A DNA stretch of 7,461 nt from Candidatus Altarchaeota archaeon. GTDB lineage: Archaea; Altiarchaeota; Altiarchaeia; IMC4; QMZM01. Of this stretch, positions 1 to 6,978 are shown piece after piece. Under the pieces are notes generated by a model, which was not told the DNA's origin, did no database searches, and saw only the letters and a program-made list of their open reading frames with translations. Numbering within the stretch: the first letter of the stretch is position 1; each line of letters starts with the position of its first letter. The stretch spans positions 1 through 7,461 of the forward strand of contig JAHIKS010000027.1 in assembly GCA_018897475.1 (NCBI GenBank), read 5' to 3'. The translations under genes and the position numbers were made by a program.

Positions 1-113
1 TTGATGAATTCTTCCCGCAACGGGGTCTCATTATAGCCCTGACTAGTATAGATTTTCTTATTCCTCTCAAATCTCTCAACCCTCTCAAGAATCTCATCAG
101 GAACAGTCATCAT
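1..113 (-). CDS. N-terminal fragment of a probable Eco57I-like (type IIG/IIL) restriction-modification enzyme, cut by the window edge
   Basis: An open frame on the minus strand begins with two consecutive ATG codons (111-113 and 108-110) and runs without a stop off the left edge, giving 37 residues. Residues 9-37 contain the pattern RVERFERN, then a Tyr, then YNETPLREEFI. The pattern of phenylalanine and asparagine, Y, YNE, R and EFI is, as I remember it, typical of the extreme N-terminus of large single-chain restriction-modification proteins (Eco57I-like, N6-adenine methylase fused to a nuclease), usually continuing into a PFF-LGWDV stretch. None of the methylase motifs lie inside the window, so the family call rests on this short stretch alone. 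The gene is divergent from pcna. A TATA-like box about 24 bases upstream of the second ATG suggests that the second ATG is the start of a leaderless mRNA. Confidence 0.6.
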   Translation of the reverse strand, partial: MMTVPDEILERVERFERNKKIYTSQGYNETPLREEFI

Positions 114-130
114 TAATTATTGGTGTCGTT

Positions 131-138
131 TTATTTAA
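131..138 (-). promoter_or_regulatory. Possible TATA box for the leftward restriction-modification gene
   Basis: On the minus strand this reads TTAAATAA, centred about 24 bases upstream of the second in-frame ATG (108-110). That is near the spacing expected for an archaeal leaderless transcript. No Shine-Dalgarno sequence lies between it and the start. The call is by position and composition only. Confidence 0.35.
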
Positions 139-180
139 TCTCGTTAACTCTTGCCTCTCCTCACTACAAAGAATTCATTG

Positions 181-190
181 TCTTTTAACG
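181..190 (+). promoter_or_regulatory. Possible TATA box for pcna
   Basis: The stretch TCTTTTAACG is centred about 25 bases upstream of the pcna ATG, the position expected for a TATA element of a leaderless archaeal mRNA. The better-looking AT run at 199-210 is too close to the ATG to serve, since initiation from it would fall inside the gene. No Shine-Dalgarno sequence precedes the ATG. The match to a consensus is weak. Confidence 0.3.
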
Positions 191-210
191 AATAATCCTA
201 TATAATTAAA

Positions 211-939
211 ATGTTCAAAGCGCTTATTTCAGACACCAAGGCGTGGAAGAGTTCTATAGAGGCTATTGCGTCTTTGATAGATGAAGGTACGCTGCAGATA
301 GCAAAGACCGGTCTGAAGCTCAGGGCCATGGACCCGTCACAAATTGCACTCGTGGATTTTAAGATGCCGGAGTCCTCATTTGAGAAGTACGAGGTTGAGA
401 AGGAAACCAGCATAGACCTAGACTTTGCCGAGCTTTCAAAGATTACGAAGAGAGCCAGGGCCGAGGATAAGATAGAGCTCTCCCTAGACAAGAAGTTCAC
501 CATGAACTTCGTGGGGGAAACCAAGAGGAGGTTCAATCTGGGGATAATAGAATCAACGACCCAGGCGCCGAAGGAGCCGTCAATTGAATTTACTGCTGAG
601 ATCAAGATTGGAGCCAATGTCCTTAAGGAGGCACTCAAGGATTCCGAGCTGGTCAGCAATCACATATCAATTTCTGCAGATGAGGGTTTTACTATCAAGG
701 CTGAGGGAGATACCGGTTCTGTTGACATAGAAATCCCGAAGGAGAGCATAATGAGTATAGATGTCAAGGAGAAGGCAAGGGCAGTCTTTTCTCTCGATCA
801 GTTAGACAGTCTCCTGAGGGCGGCAGACCAGGGGAGTATTGTTATACTCAAGCTAAGGAGTGATGCTCCCTTAAAGCTTGAATATGCAATCGGTGAAGGC
901 AGAGTCGTTTATTATCTCGCGCCGAGAATAGAGTCATAG
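211..939 (+). CDS. pcn: DNA polymerase sliding clamp (PCNA)
   Basis: The 242-residue product is the usual length of an archaeal PCNA. This ring-shaped homotrimer encircles DNA and tethers DNA polymerase, ligase, FEN1 and other partners at the replication fork. Visible family signatures are the N-terminal LRAMDPSQIALVDF stretch (residues 38-50), the repeated beta-alpha layout of two clamp domains joined by a linker at about 113-127, the basic, DNA-facing segment KITKRARAEDK (77-87), and the C-terminal tail VVYYLAPRIES, close to the typical APRIE ending to which partner proteins dock. ATG at 211 is preceded by no Shine-Dalgarno sequence, in keeping with a leaderless start. Only one PCNA is visible, so a homotrimer is assumed. 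The following gene starts one base after the stop, implying cotranscription and probably coupled translation. The gene carries no GAATTC, unlike most of the window. Confidence 0.96.
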   Translation: MFKALISDTKAWKSSIEAIASLIDEGTLQIAKTGLKLRAMDPSQIALVDFKMPESSFEKYEVEKETSIDLDFAELSKITKRARAEDKIELSLDKKFTMNFVGETKRRFNLGIIESTTQAPKEPSIEFTAEIKIGANVLKEALKDSELVSNHISISADEGFTIKAEGDTGSVDIEIPKESIMSIDVKEKARAVFSLDQLDSLLRAADQGSIVILKLRSDAPLKLEYAIGEGRVVYYLAPRIES

Positions 940-940
940 G

Positions 941-1420
941 ATGGATAAGAGGATTTTTCTGACTGCCATTTCTGTGCTGATTGTAATCCACATAATTCTT
1001 GGGGTCTTTGCTGTCTGGGACAACGGCTACTTTGTTCTTGGAGTATTTGCTCCTGAAAGATTCCTGCTGCATTTGATGAGGGATGACGGCTCCCGCTTTA
1101 CGGTATCCGGTTCAGCCATTTATTACATAAATGATATCTGCGTCCAGAACTGCGAGAGTTGTGAATTCCTTTGTTATCCAAAGGAGAATCTGAAGATAAT
1201 ATGCAGCGAGGTTGGGTGTGGTCTTGAATCACATAACGACAAGAGAATTCTTGCTGAGGGAGAAAGCCCCTACCTTATCGCAAAGGACGGCATTCTTTTC
1301 GAGGACTCTTACTTCATCTGCAACAGGACGGCGGGATTCTGCAGCCTCAGCAGGGAGCTGGAAAAGGATTTATTTTATGACATCAGGCTGCCGGAGGAGA
1401 TTCCCTTCTACAGGGATTAG
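941..1420 (+). CDS. Unrecognised Cys-rich single-pass membrane protein downstream of pcna
   Basis: I do not recognise this 159-residue protein. Residues 1-4 are charged (MDKR) and residues 5-26 form one strongly hydrophobic segment, so it is probably a signal anchor or uncleaved signal peptide with the rest of the chain outside the cytoplasm. The outer part has eight cysteines at 67, 71, 74, 78, 88, 93, 127 and 134. The first four are closely spaced (C-x3-C-x2-C-x3-C). The even number and the likely location fit disulfides, but a metal site cannot be excluded. The C-terminal third is acidic and Pro-containing. The ATG lies one base after the pcna stop, so translation is probably coupled. The stop overlaps the end of trpB by 4 nt on the opposite strand. 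That it is a real gene is supported by uninterrupted length, tight packing and a coherent membrane-plus-domain architecture. Function is unknown. Confidence 0.75.
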   Translation: MDKRIFLTAISVLIVIHIILGVFAVWDNGYFVLGVFAPERFLLHLMRDDGSRFTVSGSAIYYINDICVQNCESCEFLCYPKENLKIICSEVGCGLESHNDKRILAEGESPYLIAKDGILFEDSYFICNRTAGFCSLSRELEKDLFYDIRLPEEIPFYRD

Positions 1421-2604
1421 AGCTTGGCTCCCAGTGCTTCTGCAACGACAAATACATCCTTGTCTCCCCTGCCTGAAAGGTTTATTACTACTATGCTATC
1501 CTTGTCCATCCCCTTCGCTGCTTCTACAGCCTTGTATATTGCGTGGGATGATTCGAGAGCGGGTATAATCCCTTCAATTTCACACAGAAGCTTTACCGCC
1601 TCGAGAGCCTGCTCATCCGTTACAGAGGTGGGCTGGATTCTGCCCTCCTTTACAAGATAGCTCAGCTCCGGACCTACACCGGGGTAGTCAAGGCCGGCTG
1701 AGATTGAATATGAAACCTTAATCTGACCGAATTTGTCCTGCAGCAGTTTTGAGTTCATTCCATGCAGCACGCCATCGGTTCCGGCGCATAAGGTTGCGCC
1801 GTGCTCCCCGGTCTTGATTCCTTTCCCTGCTGCCTCAACGCCTATCAGCTCTACTTCCTTTTCCCCTATGAAGTCGTAGAATATCCCCATGGAATTACTA
1901 CCCCCTCCAACACAGGCGAATATTTTATCGGGAAGCCTTCCTTCCTTCTCCAGGATTTGTTCCTTCGTCTCCTTCCCTATGACGCGCTGGAATTCCCTGA
2001 CTATCAGGGGGTATGGATGGGGGCCGACTATTGAGCCAATGAGGTAGTGGGTATCCTCCACGTTTGCCAGCCAATCCCTCATGGCCTCGTTGATTGCGTC
2101 CTTGAGGGTGCATGAGCCGGATTCCACAGGGATGACTTTGGCTCCGAGAAGGTTCATCCTGAATACGTTCAGCTTCTGCCTTTCAATATCTTCCGTGCCC
2201 ATGTAGACCTCGCATTTCAGGCCCATTGCTGATGCCGCTATTGCTGTTGCGACTCCGTGCTGGCCTGCTCCAGTCTCCGCTATGAGCCGGGATTTGCCCA
2301 TCCTCTTTGCCAGCAGGGCCTGCCCGAGGGTGTTGTTCAGCTTGTGAGCGCCTCCATGGACTAGGTCCTCTCTCTTCAGATAGATTTTTGCTCCGCCTGT
2401 CTTCTTTGTGAGGTTGTCTGCAAGGTATAACGGAGTAGGTCTGCCGGCAAATTCCTTGAGATAATAATTTAGTTCCTGCAGGAATTCCTTGTCTTTCCTA
2501 AATTTTTCAAAGCCTTTCTCCAGCTCTTCGAGTGCGGGCATCAGTACCTCTGGGGCGAATCTACCCCCGTATTCTCCGAACCTTCCTAGCTCATTGGGTA
2601 GCAT
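1417..2604 (-). CDS. trpB: Tryptophan synthase beta subunit (TrpB1 type)
   Basis: The 395-residue PLP enzyme condenses indole with L-serine to give tryptophan, the last step of the pathway, normally as an alpha2-beta2 complex with TrpA. Motifs in order: RFGEYGGRFAPEVLMPALEEL (8-28), the PLP lysine K88 in HGGAHK, the catalytic glutamate E110 in LIAETGAGQHG, the PLP-phosphate loop GGGSN (233-237), SAGLDYPGVGPE (302-313), and S377 in NLSGRGDKD, which contacts the PLP ring. Length and the N-terminal motif fit the ordinary TrpB1 type that partners TrpA, not the longer stand-alone TrpB2. It is the last gene of the operon and no trpA follows. The start overlaps trpF by 14 nt and has a full Shine-Dalgarno sequence (AAGGAGGT) 9 nt upstream, which fixes the ATG. 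Its TAA stop overlaps the stop of the convergent gene. Confidence 0.97.
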   Translation of the reverse strand: MLPNELGRFGEYGGRFAPEVLMPALEELEKGFEKFRKDKEFLQELNYYLKEFAGRPTPLYLADNLTKKTGGAKIYLKREDLVHGGAHKLNNTLGQALLAKRMGKSRLIAETGAGQHGVATAIAASAMGLKCEVYMGTEDIERQKLNVFRMNLLGAKVIPVESGSCTLKDAINEAMRDWLANVEDTHYLIGSIVGPHPYPLIVREFQRVIGKETKEQILEKEGRLPDKIFACVGGGSNSMGIFYDFIGEKEVELIGVEAAGKGIKTGEHGATLCAGTDGVLHGMNSKLLQDKFGQIKVSYSISAGLDYPGVGPELSYLVKEGRIQPTSVTDEQALEAVKLLCEIEGIIPALESSHAIYKAVEAAKGMDKDSIVVINLSGRGDKDVFVVAEALGAKL

Positions 2605-3217
2605 TTTGAATGAACCTCCTTACCTTCTCAGGGTCCTTTATGCCCAGCTCTGCCTCCACTCCCGAGGCAATGTCGACGGCGTAGGGACCTATCCCTTTTA
2701 TTGCCTCCGCAACGTTGTCCGGGTTTAGCCCCCCGGCTAAAATCACCGGCTTATCTACTGATTCCACTATCTTCCTGCTGATGCTCCAGTCGTGGGTCTT
2801 TCCTGTGCCGCCCATCGTATCTCTGACCTTCGTATCCAGGAGGATTGCGTCCACCAGGCTGGAGTAGATTCTCGCAGCCTCTATACTATTCTCATCCACG
2901 ACAGGGATTTGCTTTATTATTTTCAGACCTGAGTTCTCCCGGATTTCCTTCACGAACTCCGGGCTTTCCTCCCCGTGGAGCTGGATATGGTCTGCCCCCG
3001 TCTCCTCCACCCGCCTGACCTCATCGAGATTCGCCGGTGCGATTACTATTACCCTTGAAACAAAGGGCGGAACTGAATGGAATATTTCTTTTGCCTTCTC
3101 CAAGGACGTGAATCTCTTGGACTCCCTGACATTGACTATGCCGATTGCATCCGCTCCAAGACCTGCTACGAGTAATGCATCTTCTTTCCGGGTTATTCCG
3201 CAAATCTTGACTCTCAT
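2591..3217 (-). CDS. trpF: Phosphoribosylanthranilate isomerase
   Basis: The 208-residue (beta/alpha)8 barrel catalyses the Amadori rearrangement of N-(5-phosphoribosyl)anthranilate to CdRP, the substrate of TrpC. Family marks are the catalytic Cys6 in VKICGI, IQLHG (78-82), the catalytic Asp128 in ILLDT, GGTGKTHDW (136-144), and the phosphate-binding LAGGLNPDNV (160-169) and DIASGVE (182-188). Length is typical. The ATG shares an ATGA overlap with the trpC stop, so translation is likely coupled. There is no strong Shine-Dalgarno sequence ahead of it. It is a separate gene, not fused to trpC as in some enteric bacteria. Confidence 0.96.
   Translation of the reverse strand: MRVKICGITRKEDALLVAGLGADAIGIVNVRESKRFTSLEKAKEIFHSVPPFVSRVIVIAPANLDEVRRVEETGADHIQLHGEESPEFVKEIRENSGLKIIKQIPVVDENSIEAARIYSSLVDAILLDTKVRDTMGGTGKTHDWSISRKIVESVDKPVILAGGLNPDNVAEAIKGIGPYAVDIASGVEAELGIKDPEKVRRFIQNATQ
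2614..2621 (-). promoter_or_regulatory. Shine-Dalgarno sequence of trpB
   Basis: On the minus strand this reads AAGGAGGT, a full anti-16S match, followed by 9 nt and the trpB ATG. It lies inside the end of trpF. It settles the trpB start and would let trpB be translated independently despite the 14-nt overlap. Confidence 0.8.
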
Positions 3218-3948
3218 TTTCTGATGAATTCCCTGAGCTTTTCCTCTATGTTTTCTGACTTCATTATACCGGTGCCTATGAGGGCTGCCTGGGCTCCCGC
3301 AGCGAGAACCCTGTCCAGGTCCTCTCTACCCAGGATTCCGCTCTCGCTGACTATGATTCTGTCAGCGGGAATCTTTGGGGCCAGGCGCTCTGTAGTGCCT
3401 AACTCTATCTCCATGGTCTTGAGGTCCCTGTTGTTTATGCCGATTATTTTGGAAGTTGAATTAATGGCAAATTCCAAATCCTCTTCATCATGAATCTCAA
3501 CCAATGTTTCCATGCCAAGTGAATTCGCAACATCAACAAATTCCCTGGTTTTCTCCTTCAACAGTTTTGCAATCAGCAGGATTGCATCTGCCCCGTTGCC
3601 GTGGCTTTCATATATTTGAAATTCATCAACGATGAATTCCTTTCTAAGGACGGGGATGCTGACTGAATTCTTGACTTGTCTTAAATCACATATCCTTCCG
3701 TCAAAATTCTTGTCTGTCAGAACTGAGATTGCACACGCTCCAGCCTTCTCGAACAGCTTTGCTGCATCCTTTGGCTCAATTTCGCTTATCCTGCCAGAGG
3801 AGGGGCTTGCCTTCTTTGTTTCAGCAATGATAGGGATTCTTCCCTCCGCTCTGGCCTTCTCGATTGCTGAGATTAGGGAGCGTCGCTCCTTGAGGTTTTC
3901 GATTTCCTTTGCCTTCTCAGCACCAACCTTATCAAATTCAAACTTCAT
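3214..3948 (-). CDS. trpC: Indole-3-glycerol-phosphate synthase
   Basis: The 244-residue (beta/alpha)8 barrel closes the indole ring, converting CdRP to indole-3-glycerol phosphate with loss of CO2 and water. Recognisable family stretches are IAETKKASPSSG (41-52), SVLTDKNFDG (75-84), the catalytic lysine region LRKEFIVDEFQIYE (101-114, K103), VEIHDEEDL (150-158) with the conserved glutamate, IGINNRDL (169-176), SESGI (201-205) and LIGTGIM (223-229). The length matches archaeal single-domain enzymes. The start overlaps the trpD stop as ATGA. A GGAGG lies about 19 nt upstream, too far to be a normal ribosome binding site, so reinitiation after trpD is the likelier route. The product would normally go to TrpA, which is not encoded here. 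Confidence 0.96.
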   Translation of the reverse strand: MKFEFDKVGAEKAKEIENLKERRSLISAIEKARAEGRIPIIAETKKASPSSGRISEIEPKDAAKLFEKAGACAISVLTDKNFDGRICDLRQVKNSVSIPVLRKEFIVDEFQIYESHGNGADAILLIAKLLKEKTREFVDVANSLGMETLVEIHDEEDLEFAINSTSKIIGINNRDLKTMEIELGTTERLAPKIPADRIIVSESGILGREDLDRVLAAGAQAALIGTGIMKSENIEEKLREFIRK

Positions 3949-4955
3949 TTTGAAAATTTAACTAATTCCTCCAGTTTCTTCTGAGCCTTGCCGCTCTCCA
4001 GAGAGTCTTTTGCTACCTCCATTCCCTCTGTCAGGTTATCGGCCATCCCTCCGACGAGAATTCCGGCTGCGGCGTTGAGAAGGGTTATGTCACTTCTTGG
4101 ACCGGTGTCCTCTCCTGCAAGGATGTTCTTCAAAATCTCTGCATTGTCCTTTGCTGTTCCTCCGGCGATGTCCTCTTCCCTCGCTATCGAAAGGCCGAAT
4201 TCCTCGGGCTTTATGAAATAGGTATTGACTTCTCCGTCCTTCAGCTCCGAAACCTTCGTCTTTCCAAGGGTTGAGAGTTCGTCAAGGCCCGGGTCGCCAT
4301 GGGCTACGACTGCTCTCTCAAGCCCGAGAATCTTGAAGACGTTTGCGAGGGTTTCTGTAAGAGCGGGGTCAAAGACCCCCATCAGCTGGGCCCCGGCATT
4401 TGCGGGATTCGTCAGAGGGCCAAGAATATTGAAGACCGTCCTGAATCCGAGCTGCTTCCTTACCGGCATTACGTGCTTCATGGCCAGGTGGTGCATAGGA
4501 GCGAACATGAAGCCGATTCCCACCTTCTCGATGGATTCTTTAATTTTATCAAAATCGGAATTCAGATTTACTCCCAATTCTTCCAGAACATCAGCAGAAC
4601 CGGACTTCGATGTCAACGCCCTGTTACCGTGCTTCGCTATGGGAATTCCGGCTCCTGCGACGACGAACATAGAGGTCGTTGATATGTTGAATGTATTCAG
4701 CATGTCTCCACCTGTGCCACAGACATCAACAAGAGTGCCATCAACCTGGGGCTCAATCCTCGAAGCGAATTCCCGCATTATCTTCGCGAAGGATGCTATC
4801 TCCTCGGAGGCCTCGCCTTTCATTCTTAGTGCGGTGAGAAAGGATGAAATTTCAACTTCGTTTGAATTCCCGCTCATAATCGTCTTCATTGCAGATTCGG
4901 CTTCCTCTGCGGTTAGATTCTCTCCGCCAACTATCTTGGAAATTAATTCTTTCAT
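3945..4955 (-). CDS. trpD: Anthranilate phosphoribosyltransferase
   Basis: The 336-residue enzyme transfers the phosphoribosyl group of PRPP to anthranilate. It has the small alpha-helical N-terminal part followed by the PRPP-binding alpha/beta domain. Family motifs are DVCGTGGD (77-84, the glycine-rich PRPP loop), NIST (90-93), KHGNR (108-112), GSADVLEELG (119-128), the anthranilate-channel stretch from HVMPVRKQLGFR through NILGPLTNP (161-184) and GLDELS (223-228), with acidic residues expected to bind magnesium. Length and motifs are normal. It is not fused to TrpG, unlike the Escherichia coli arrangement. The start shares an ATGA overlap with the trpG stop and has a good Shine-Dalgarno sequence, GAGGTG, 5 nt upstream. 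Confidence 0.97.
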   Translation of the reverse strand: MKELISKIVGGENLTAEEAESAMKTIMSGNSNEVEISSFLTALRMKGEASEEIASFAKIMREFASRIEPQVDGTLVDVCGTGGDMLNTFNISTTSMFVVAGAGIPIAKHGNRALTSKSGSADVLEELGVNLNSDFDKIKESIEKVGIGFMFAPMHHLAMKHVMPVRKQLGFRTVFNILGPLTNPANAGAQLMGVFDPALTETLANVFKILGLERAVVAHGDPGLDELSTLGKTKVSELKDGEVNTYFIKPEEFGLSIAREEDIAGGTAKDNAEILKNILAGEDTGPRSDITLLNAAAGILVGGMADNLTEGMEVAKDSLESGKAQKKLEELVKFSK

Positions 4956-5536
4956 TCTTTCACCTCTAGGAAATTCTTCATTATTTTCATTCCGTCATCT
5001 GTAAGAATGGATTCTGGATGAAATTGAAGGCCATATATTGGGAATTCCTTGTGCCTGATCGCCATTACCTCCCCATCGTCCTGGCTTTTTGCGGTAATCT
5101 CCAGGCAGTCCGGGAGGGATTCCTCATCCACTACAAGGGAATGATATCTTGTTGCAATAAGAGGATTTGGAACTCCCTTGAGAATTCCCTTTTCGTTGTG
5201 CTCTATCTTGCTTACCTTCCCGTGCATCAGGACGTTCGCTCCCCTTATCTTTCCGCCGAATACATGGGCTATGCACTGATGCCCGAGGCAGACGCCAAGC
5301 AGGGGGATTTTTTGGCCGAATTCTTTTATGATATTATTTGAAATCCCCGCGTCTTCCGGCCTCTTTGGTCCGGGGGAGATTATGATGTGGGAGATTCCCT
5401 CCCGCTCTATAACGCACCTGACATCCTCCATCCTTGCGTTGTTCTGCAGCACCATGGGATTCCCTCCCAGTATGCCAACGTACTGCACCAGGTTGTAGAC
5501 AAATGAGTCTATGTTGTCTATGACTAACGTTTTCAT
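4952..5536 (-). CDS. trpG: Anthranilate synthase component II, glutamine amidotransferase subunit
   Basis: The 194-residue class I glutamine amidotransferase hydrolyses glutamine and channels ammonia to TrpE. The triad is visible: Cys83 in GVCLGHQ (81-87), His173 and Glu175 in QFHPES (171-176). The oxyanion region ISPGP is at 53-57 and LMHGK at 103-107. The N-terminus (IDNIDSFVYNLVQY) is that of TrpG/PabA. The family cannot by itself separate TrpG from PabA and the protein may serve both, but its position between trpE and trpD makes tryptophan synthesis its main role. The start overlaps the trpE stop as ATGA, with GGAGGT 6 nt upstream. Confidence 0.96.
   Translation of the reverse strand: MKTLVIDNIDSFVYNLVQYVGILGGNPMVLQNNARMEDVRCVIEREGISHIIISPGPKRPEDAGISNNIIKEFGQKIPLLGVCLGHQCIAHVFGGKIRGANVLMHGKVSKIEHNEKGILKGVPNPLIATRYHSLVVDEESLPDCLEITAKSQDDGEVMAIRHKEFPIYGLQFHPESILTDDGMKIMKNFLEVKE
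4961..4966 (-). promoter_or_regulatory. Shine-Dalgarno sequence of trpD
   Basis: The minus strand reads GAGGTG with 5 nt to the trpD ATG. It lies inside the end of trpG and supports the chosen start. Confidence 0.7.
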
Positions 5537-6930
5537 CCTTCAACCTCCAGGGCCTTGAGCAGCGCCATGCCCTTGTTCACGGTCTCCTCGTACTCCCTCT
5601 CGGGGACGGAGTCGGCAACTATTCCGGCCCCGGCCTGGACATAGGCCCTGTTGCCCTCAAACTCTATGGTTCTGATGGTTATCGCTGAATCAAGATTGCG
5701 ATTGAAGGAAAAATAGCCGACCGAACCGGCATAGATTCCCCGCCTTGTTGGTTCCAACTCCTCTATTATTTCCATGGCTCTGACTTTGGGAGCCCCCGAT
5801 ACAGTGCCTGCCGGAAATATGCTCTCAAAGGCGTGGAATTCATCCATCTCTGGTTTCAATTCCCCTACAACCTCAGATACTATGTGTTGCACATGAGAAT
5901 ATTTCTCAATCTCCATGAATTTCGTCACCTCAACTGTTCCGAATCTTGCAACCCTTCCGATGTCGTTCCTTCCTAGGTCGACAAGCATTAGGTGCTCTGC
6001 CCTCTCCTTCTCGTCAGCCAGCAAATCCTTTGCCAGTCTTTCGTCCTCCGCAGCGTCCTTCCCCCTGGGCCTCGTTCCAGCTATGGGATACGTCTCGACC
6101 CTCCTGTCCTCGACCCTGACGAGCATCTCGGGGGAGGAACCGGCTATCTTCCTGTCGCCAAGGTCGAGGAAGTACATGTAGGGGGAGGGGTTTATCTTCT
6201 TCAGCTGCTGGAAGACCCTGAAGTGGTCCCCGTCAAAGTCTGTCCCGAACCTCTGCGAGAGAACGACCTGGAATATGTCTCCGGCCTTGATGTACTCCTT
6301 CGCGTCCCGGACAGAGGATTCGAACTCCTTTCTCGATAGGTTGGATTCGAAGCTGATTGGTTTGCCGTTCTCCTTTGTTGATGGATTCTCGAAGTTTATG
6401 ATTTTTTCTGAAATGGAGGTCAGTTCGTCAGTGACATCATCCTTATCGAAGTCGGAGAATTCATGGGAGAGCAGGTACGTCTTGCCCTCCTTGTGGTCGA
6501 AGATTATGTTATTCTTGGAGAGGATGAATTCACAGACCGGCTGTTTGAGGTCGTTGATTGAGTTTTCCTCCAGTTCGATAAGGTGCCTGACCAGGTCGTA
6601 GGAGAAGTAGCCCACAAAACCGCCGAAGAATCTCGCCATCGGCTTTGAATTCAGTTCAAATTTTAACATGATATTTCTTAGAATCTCCAGTGGGTTTTTA
6701 CCATCGGGCTGAATCTCCTTGAGCACCGAGTCCTTGCTATTGAAGCTGACTTTCCCGCCACTTACTGTAAGCTTGGCTATCGGATTGAAGCCGATGAATG
6801 AATAGCGGGCAACCTTCTCCCCCCCGTCGGATGATTCGAGGAGGTAGCTGTCCCTGTGACAGACCGCGAGATATGCCTTCTCCGGGTCCCTTTCTGGGAG
6901 TTCTATACCTATTGGATTGACTGATATCAT
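5533..6930 (-). CDS. trpE: Anthranilate synthase component I
   Basis: The 465-residue chorismate-utilising subunit converts chorismate and ammonia to anthranilate, the committed step. The C-terminal chorismate-binding domain shows GDIFQVVLSQRF (217-228), PIAGTRPRG (282-290), HLMLVDLGRND (313-323) and PAGTVSGAPKVRAMEII (373-389). The alanine in PIAGT separates TrpE from PabB, which has PIKGT. The LLES motif at 30-33 and NPSPYM at 247-252 are the elements known to form the tryptophan feedback site, so end-product inhibition is expected. It is the first gene of the operon. The ATG at 6928-6930 lacks a Shine-Dalgarno sequence and sits about 27 bases from a TATA-like box, pointing to a leaderless mRNA, in contrast to the ribosome binding sites found inside the operon. 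Confidence 0.97.
   Translation of the reverse strand: MISVNPIGIELPERDPEKAYLAVCHRDSYLLESSDGGEKVARYSFIGFNPIAKLTVSGGKVSFNSKDSVLKEIQPDGKNPLEILRNIMLKFELNSKPMARFFGGFVGYFSYDLVRHLIELEENSINDLKQPVCEFILSKNNIIFDHKEGKTYLLSHEFSDFDKDDVTDELTSISEKIINFENPSTKENGKPISFESNLSRKEFESSVRDAKEYIKAGDIFQVVLSQRFGTDFDGDHFRVFQQLKKINPSPYMYFLDLGDRKIAGSSPEMLVRVEDRRVETYPIAGTRPRGKDAAEDERLAKDLLADEKERAEHLMLVDLGRNDIGRVARFGTVEVTKFMEIEKYSHVQHIVSEVVGELKPEMDEFHAFESIFPAGTVSGAPKVRAMEIIEELEPTRRGIYAGSVGYFSFNRNLDSAITIRTIEFEGNRAYVQAGAGIVADSVPEREYEETVNKGMALLKALEVEG
5543..5548 (-). promoter_or_regulatory. Shine-Dalgarno sequence of trpG
   Basis: The minus strand reads GGAGGT with 6 nt to the trpG ATG. It lies inside the end of trpE and supports the chosen start. 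Confidence 0.75.
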
Positions 6931-6944
6931 GGTTATTTATAACC
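6931..6944. repeat. Small inverted repeat directly abutting the trpE start
   Basis: GGTTAT and ATAACC are perfect 6-bp arms separated by two bases, ending immediately at the trpE ATG. If the transcript is leaderless, this dyad spans the core promoter between TATA box and start. It could then be a repressor operator, but nothing in the sequence proves it. Confidence 0.35.
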
Positions 6945-6950
6945 GATTTA

Positions 6951-6962
6951 GTATTTAAATAT
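6951..6962 (-). promoter_or_regulatory. TATA box of the trp operon
   Basis: The AT run around TATTTAAATA is centred about 26-27 bases upstream of the trpE ATG. That places initiation at or very near the start codon, as in leaderless archaeal transcripts. No TGTACA boxes of the kind bound by Methanothermobacter TrpY are visible nearby, and no Trp-rich leader peptide precedes trpE. Confidence 0.55.
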
Positions 6963-6978
6963 ACTTAGATGTATGTTT

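Noticed and set aside
199..210. AT-rich TATATAATTAAA immediately before pcna as the TATA box
   Set aside because: It touches the ATG; transcription from it would begin about 20 bases inside the gene and remove the conserved N-terminus.
4225..5004. Long plus-strand ORF (259 codons) opposite trpD, and similar long frames opposite other genes
   Set aside because: They lie antisense to genes with complete family motifs, show no recognisable domains and have no start signals; they are shadows of the real coding frames.
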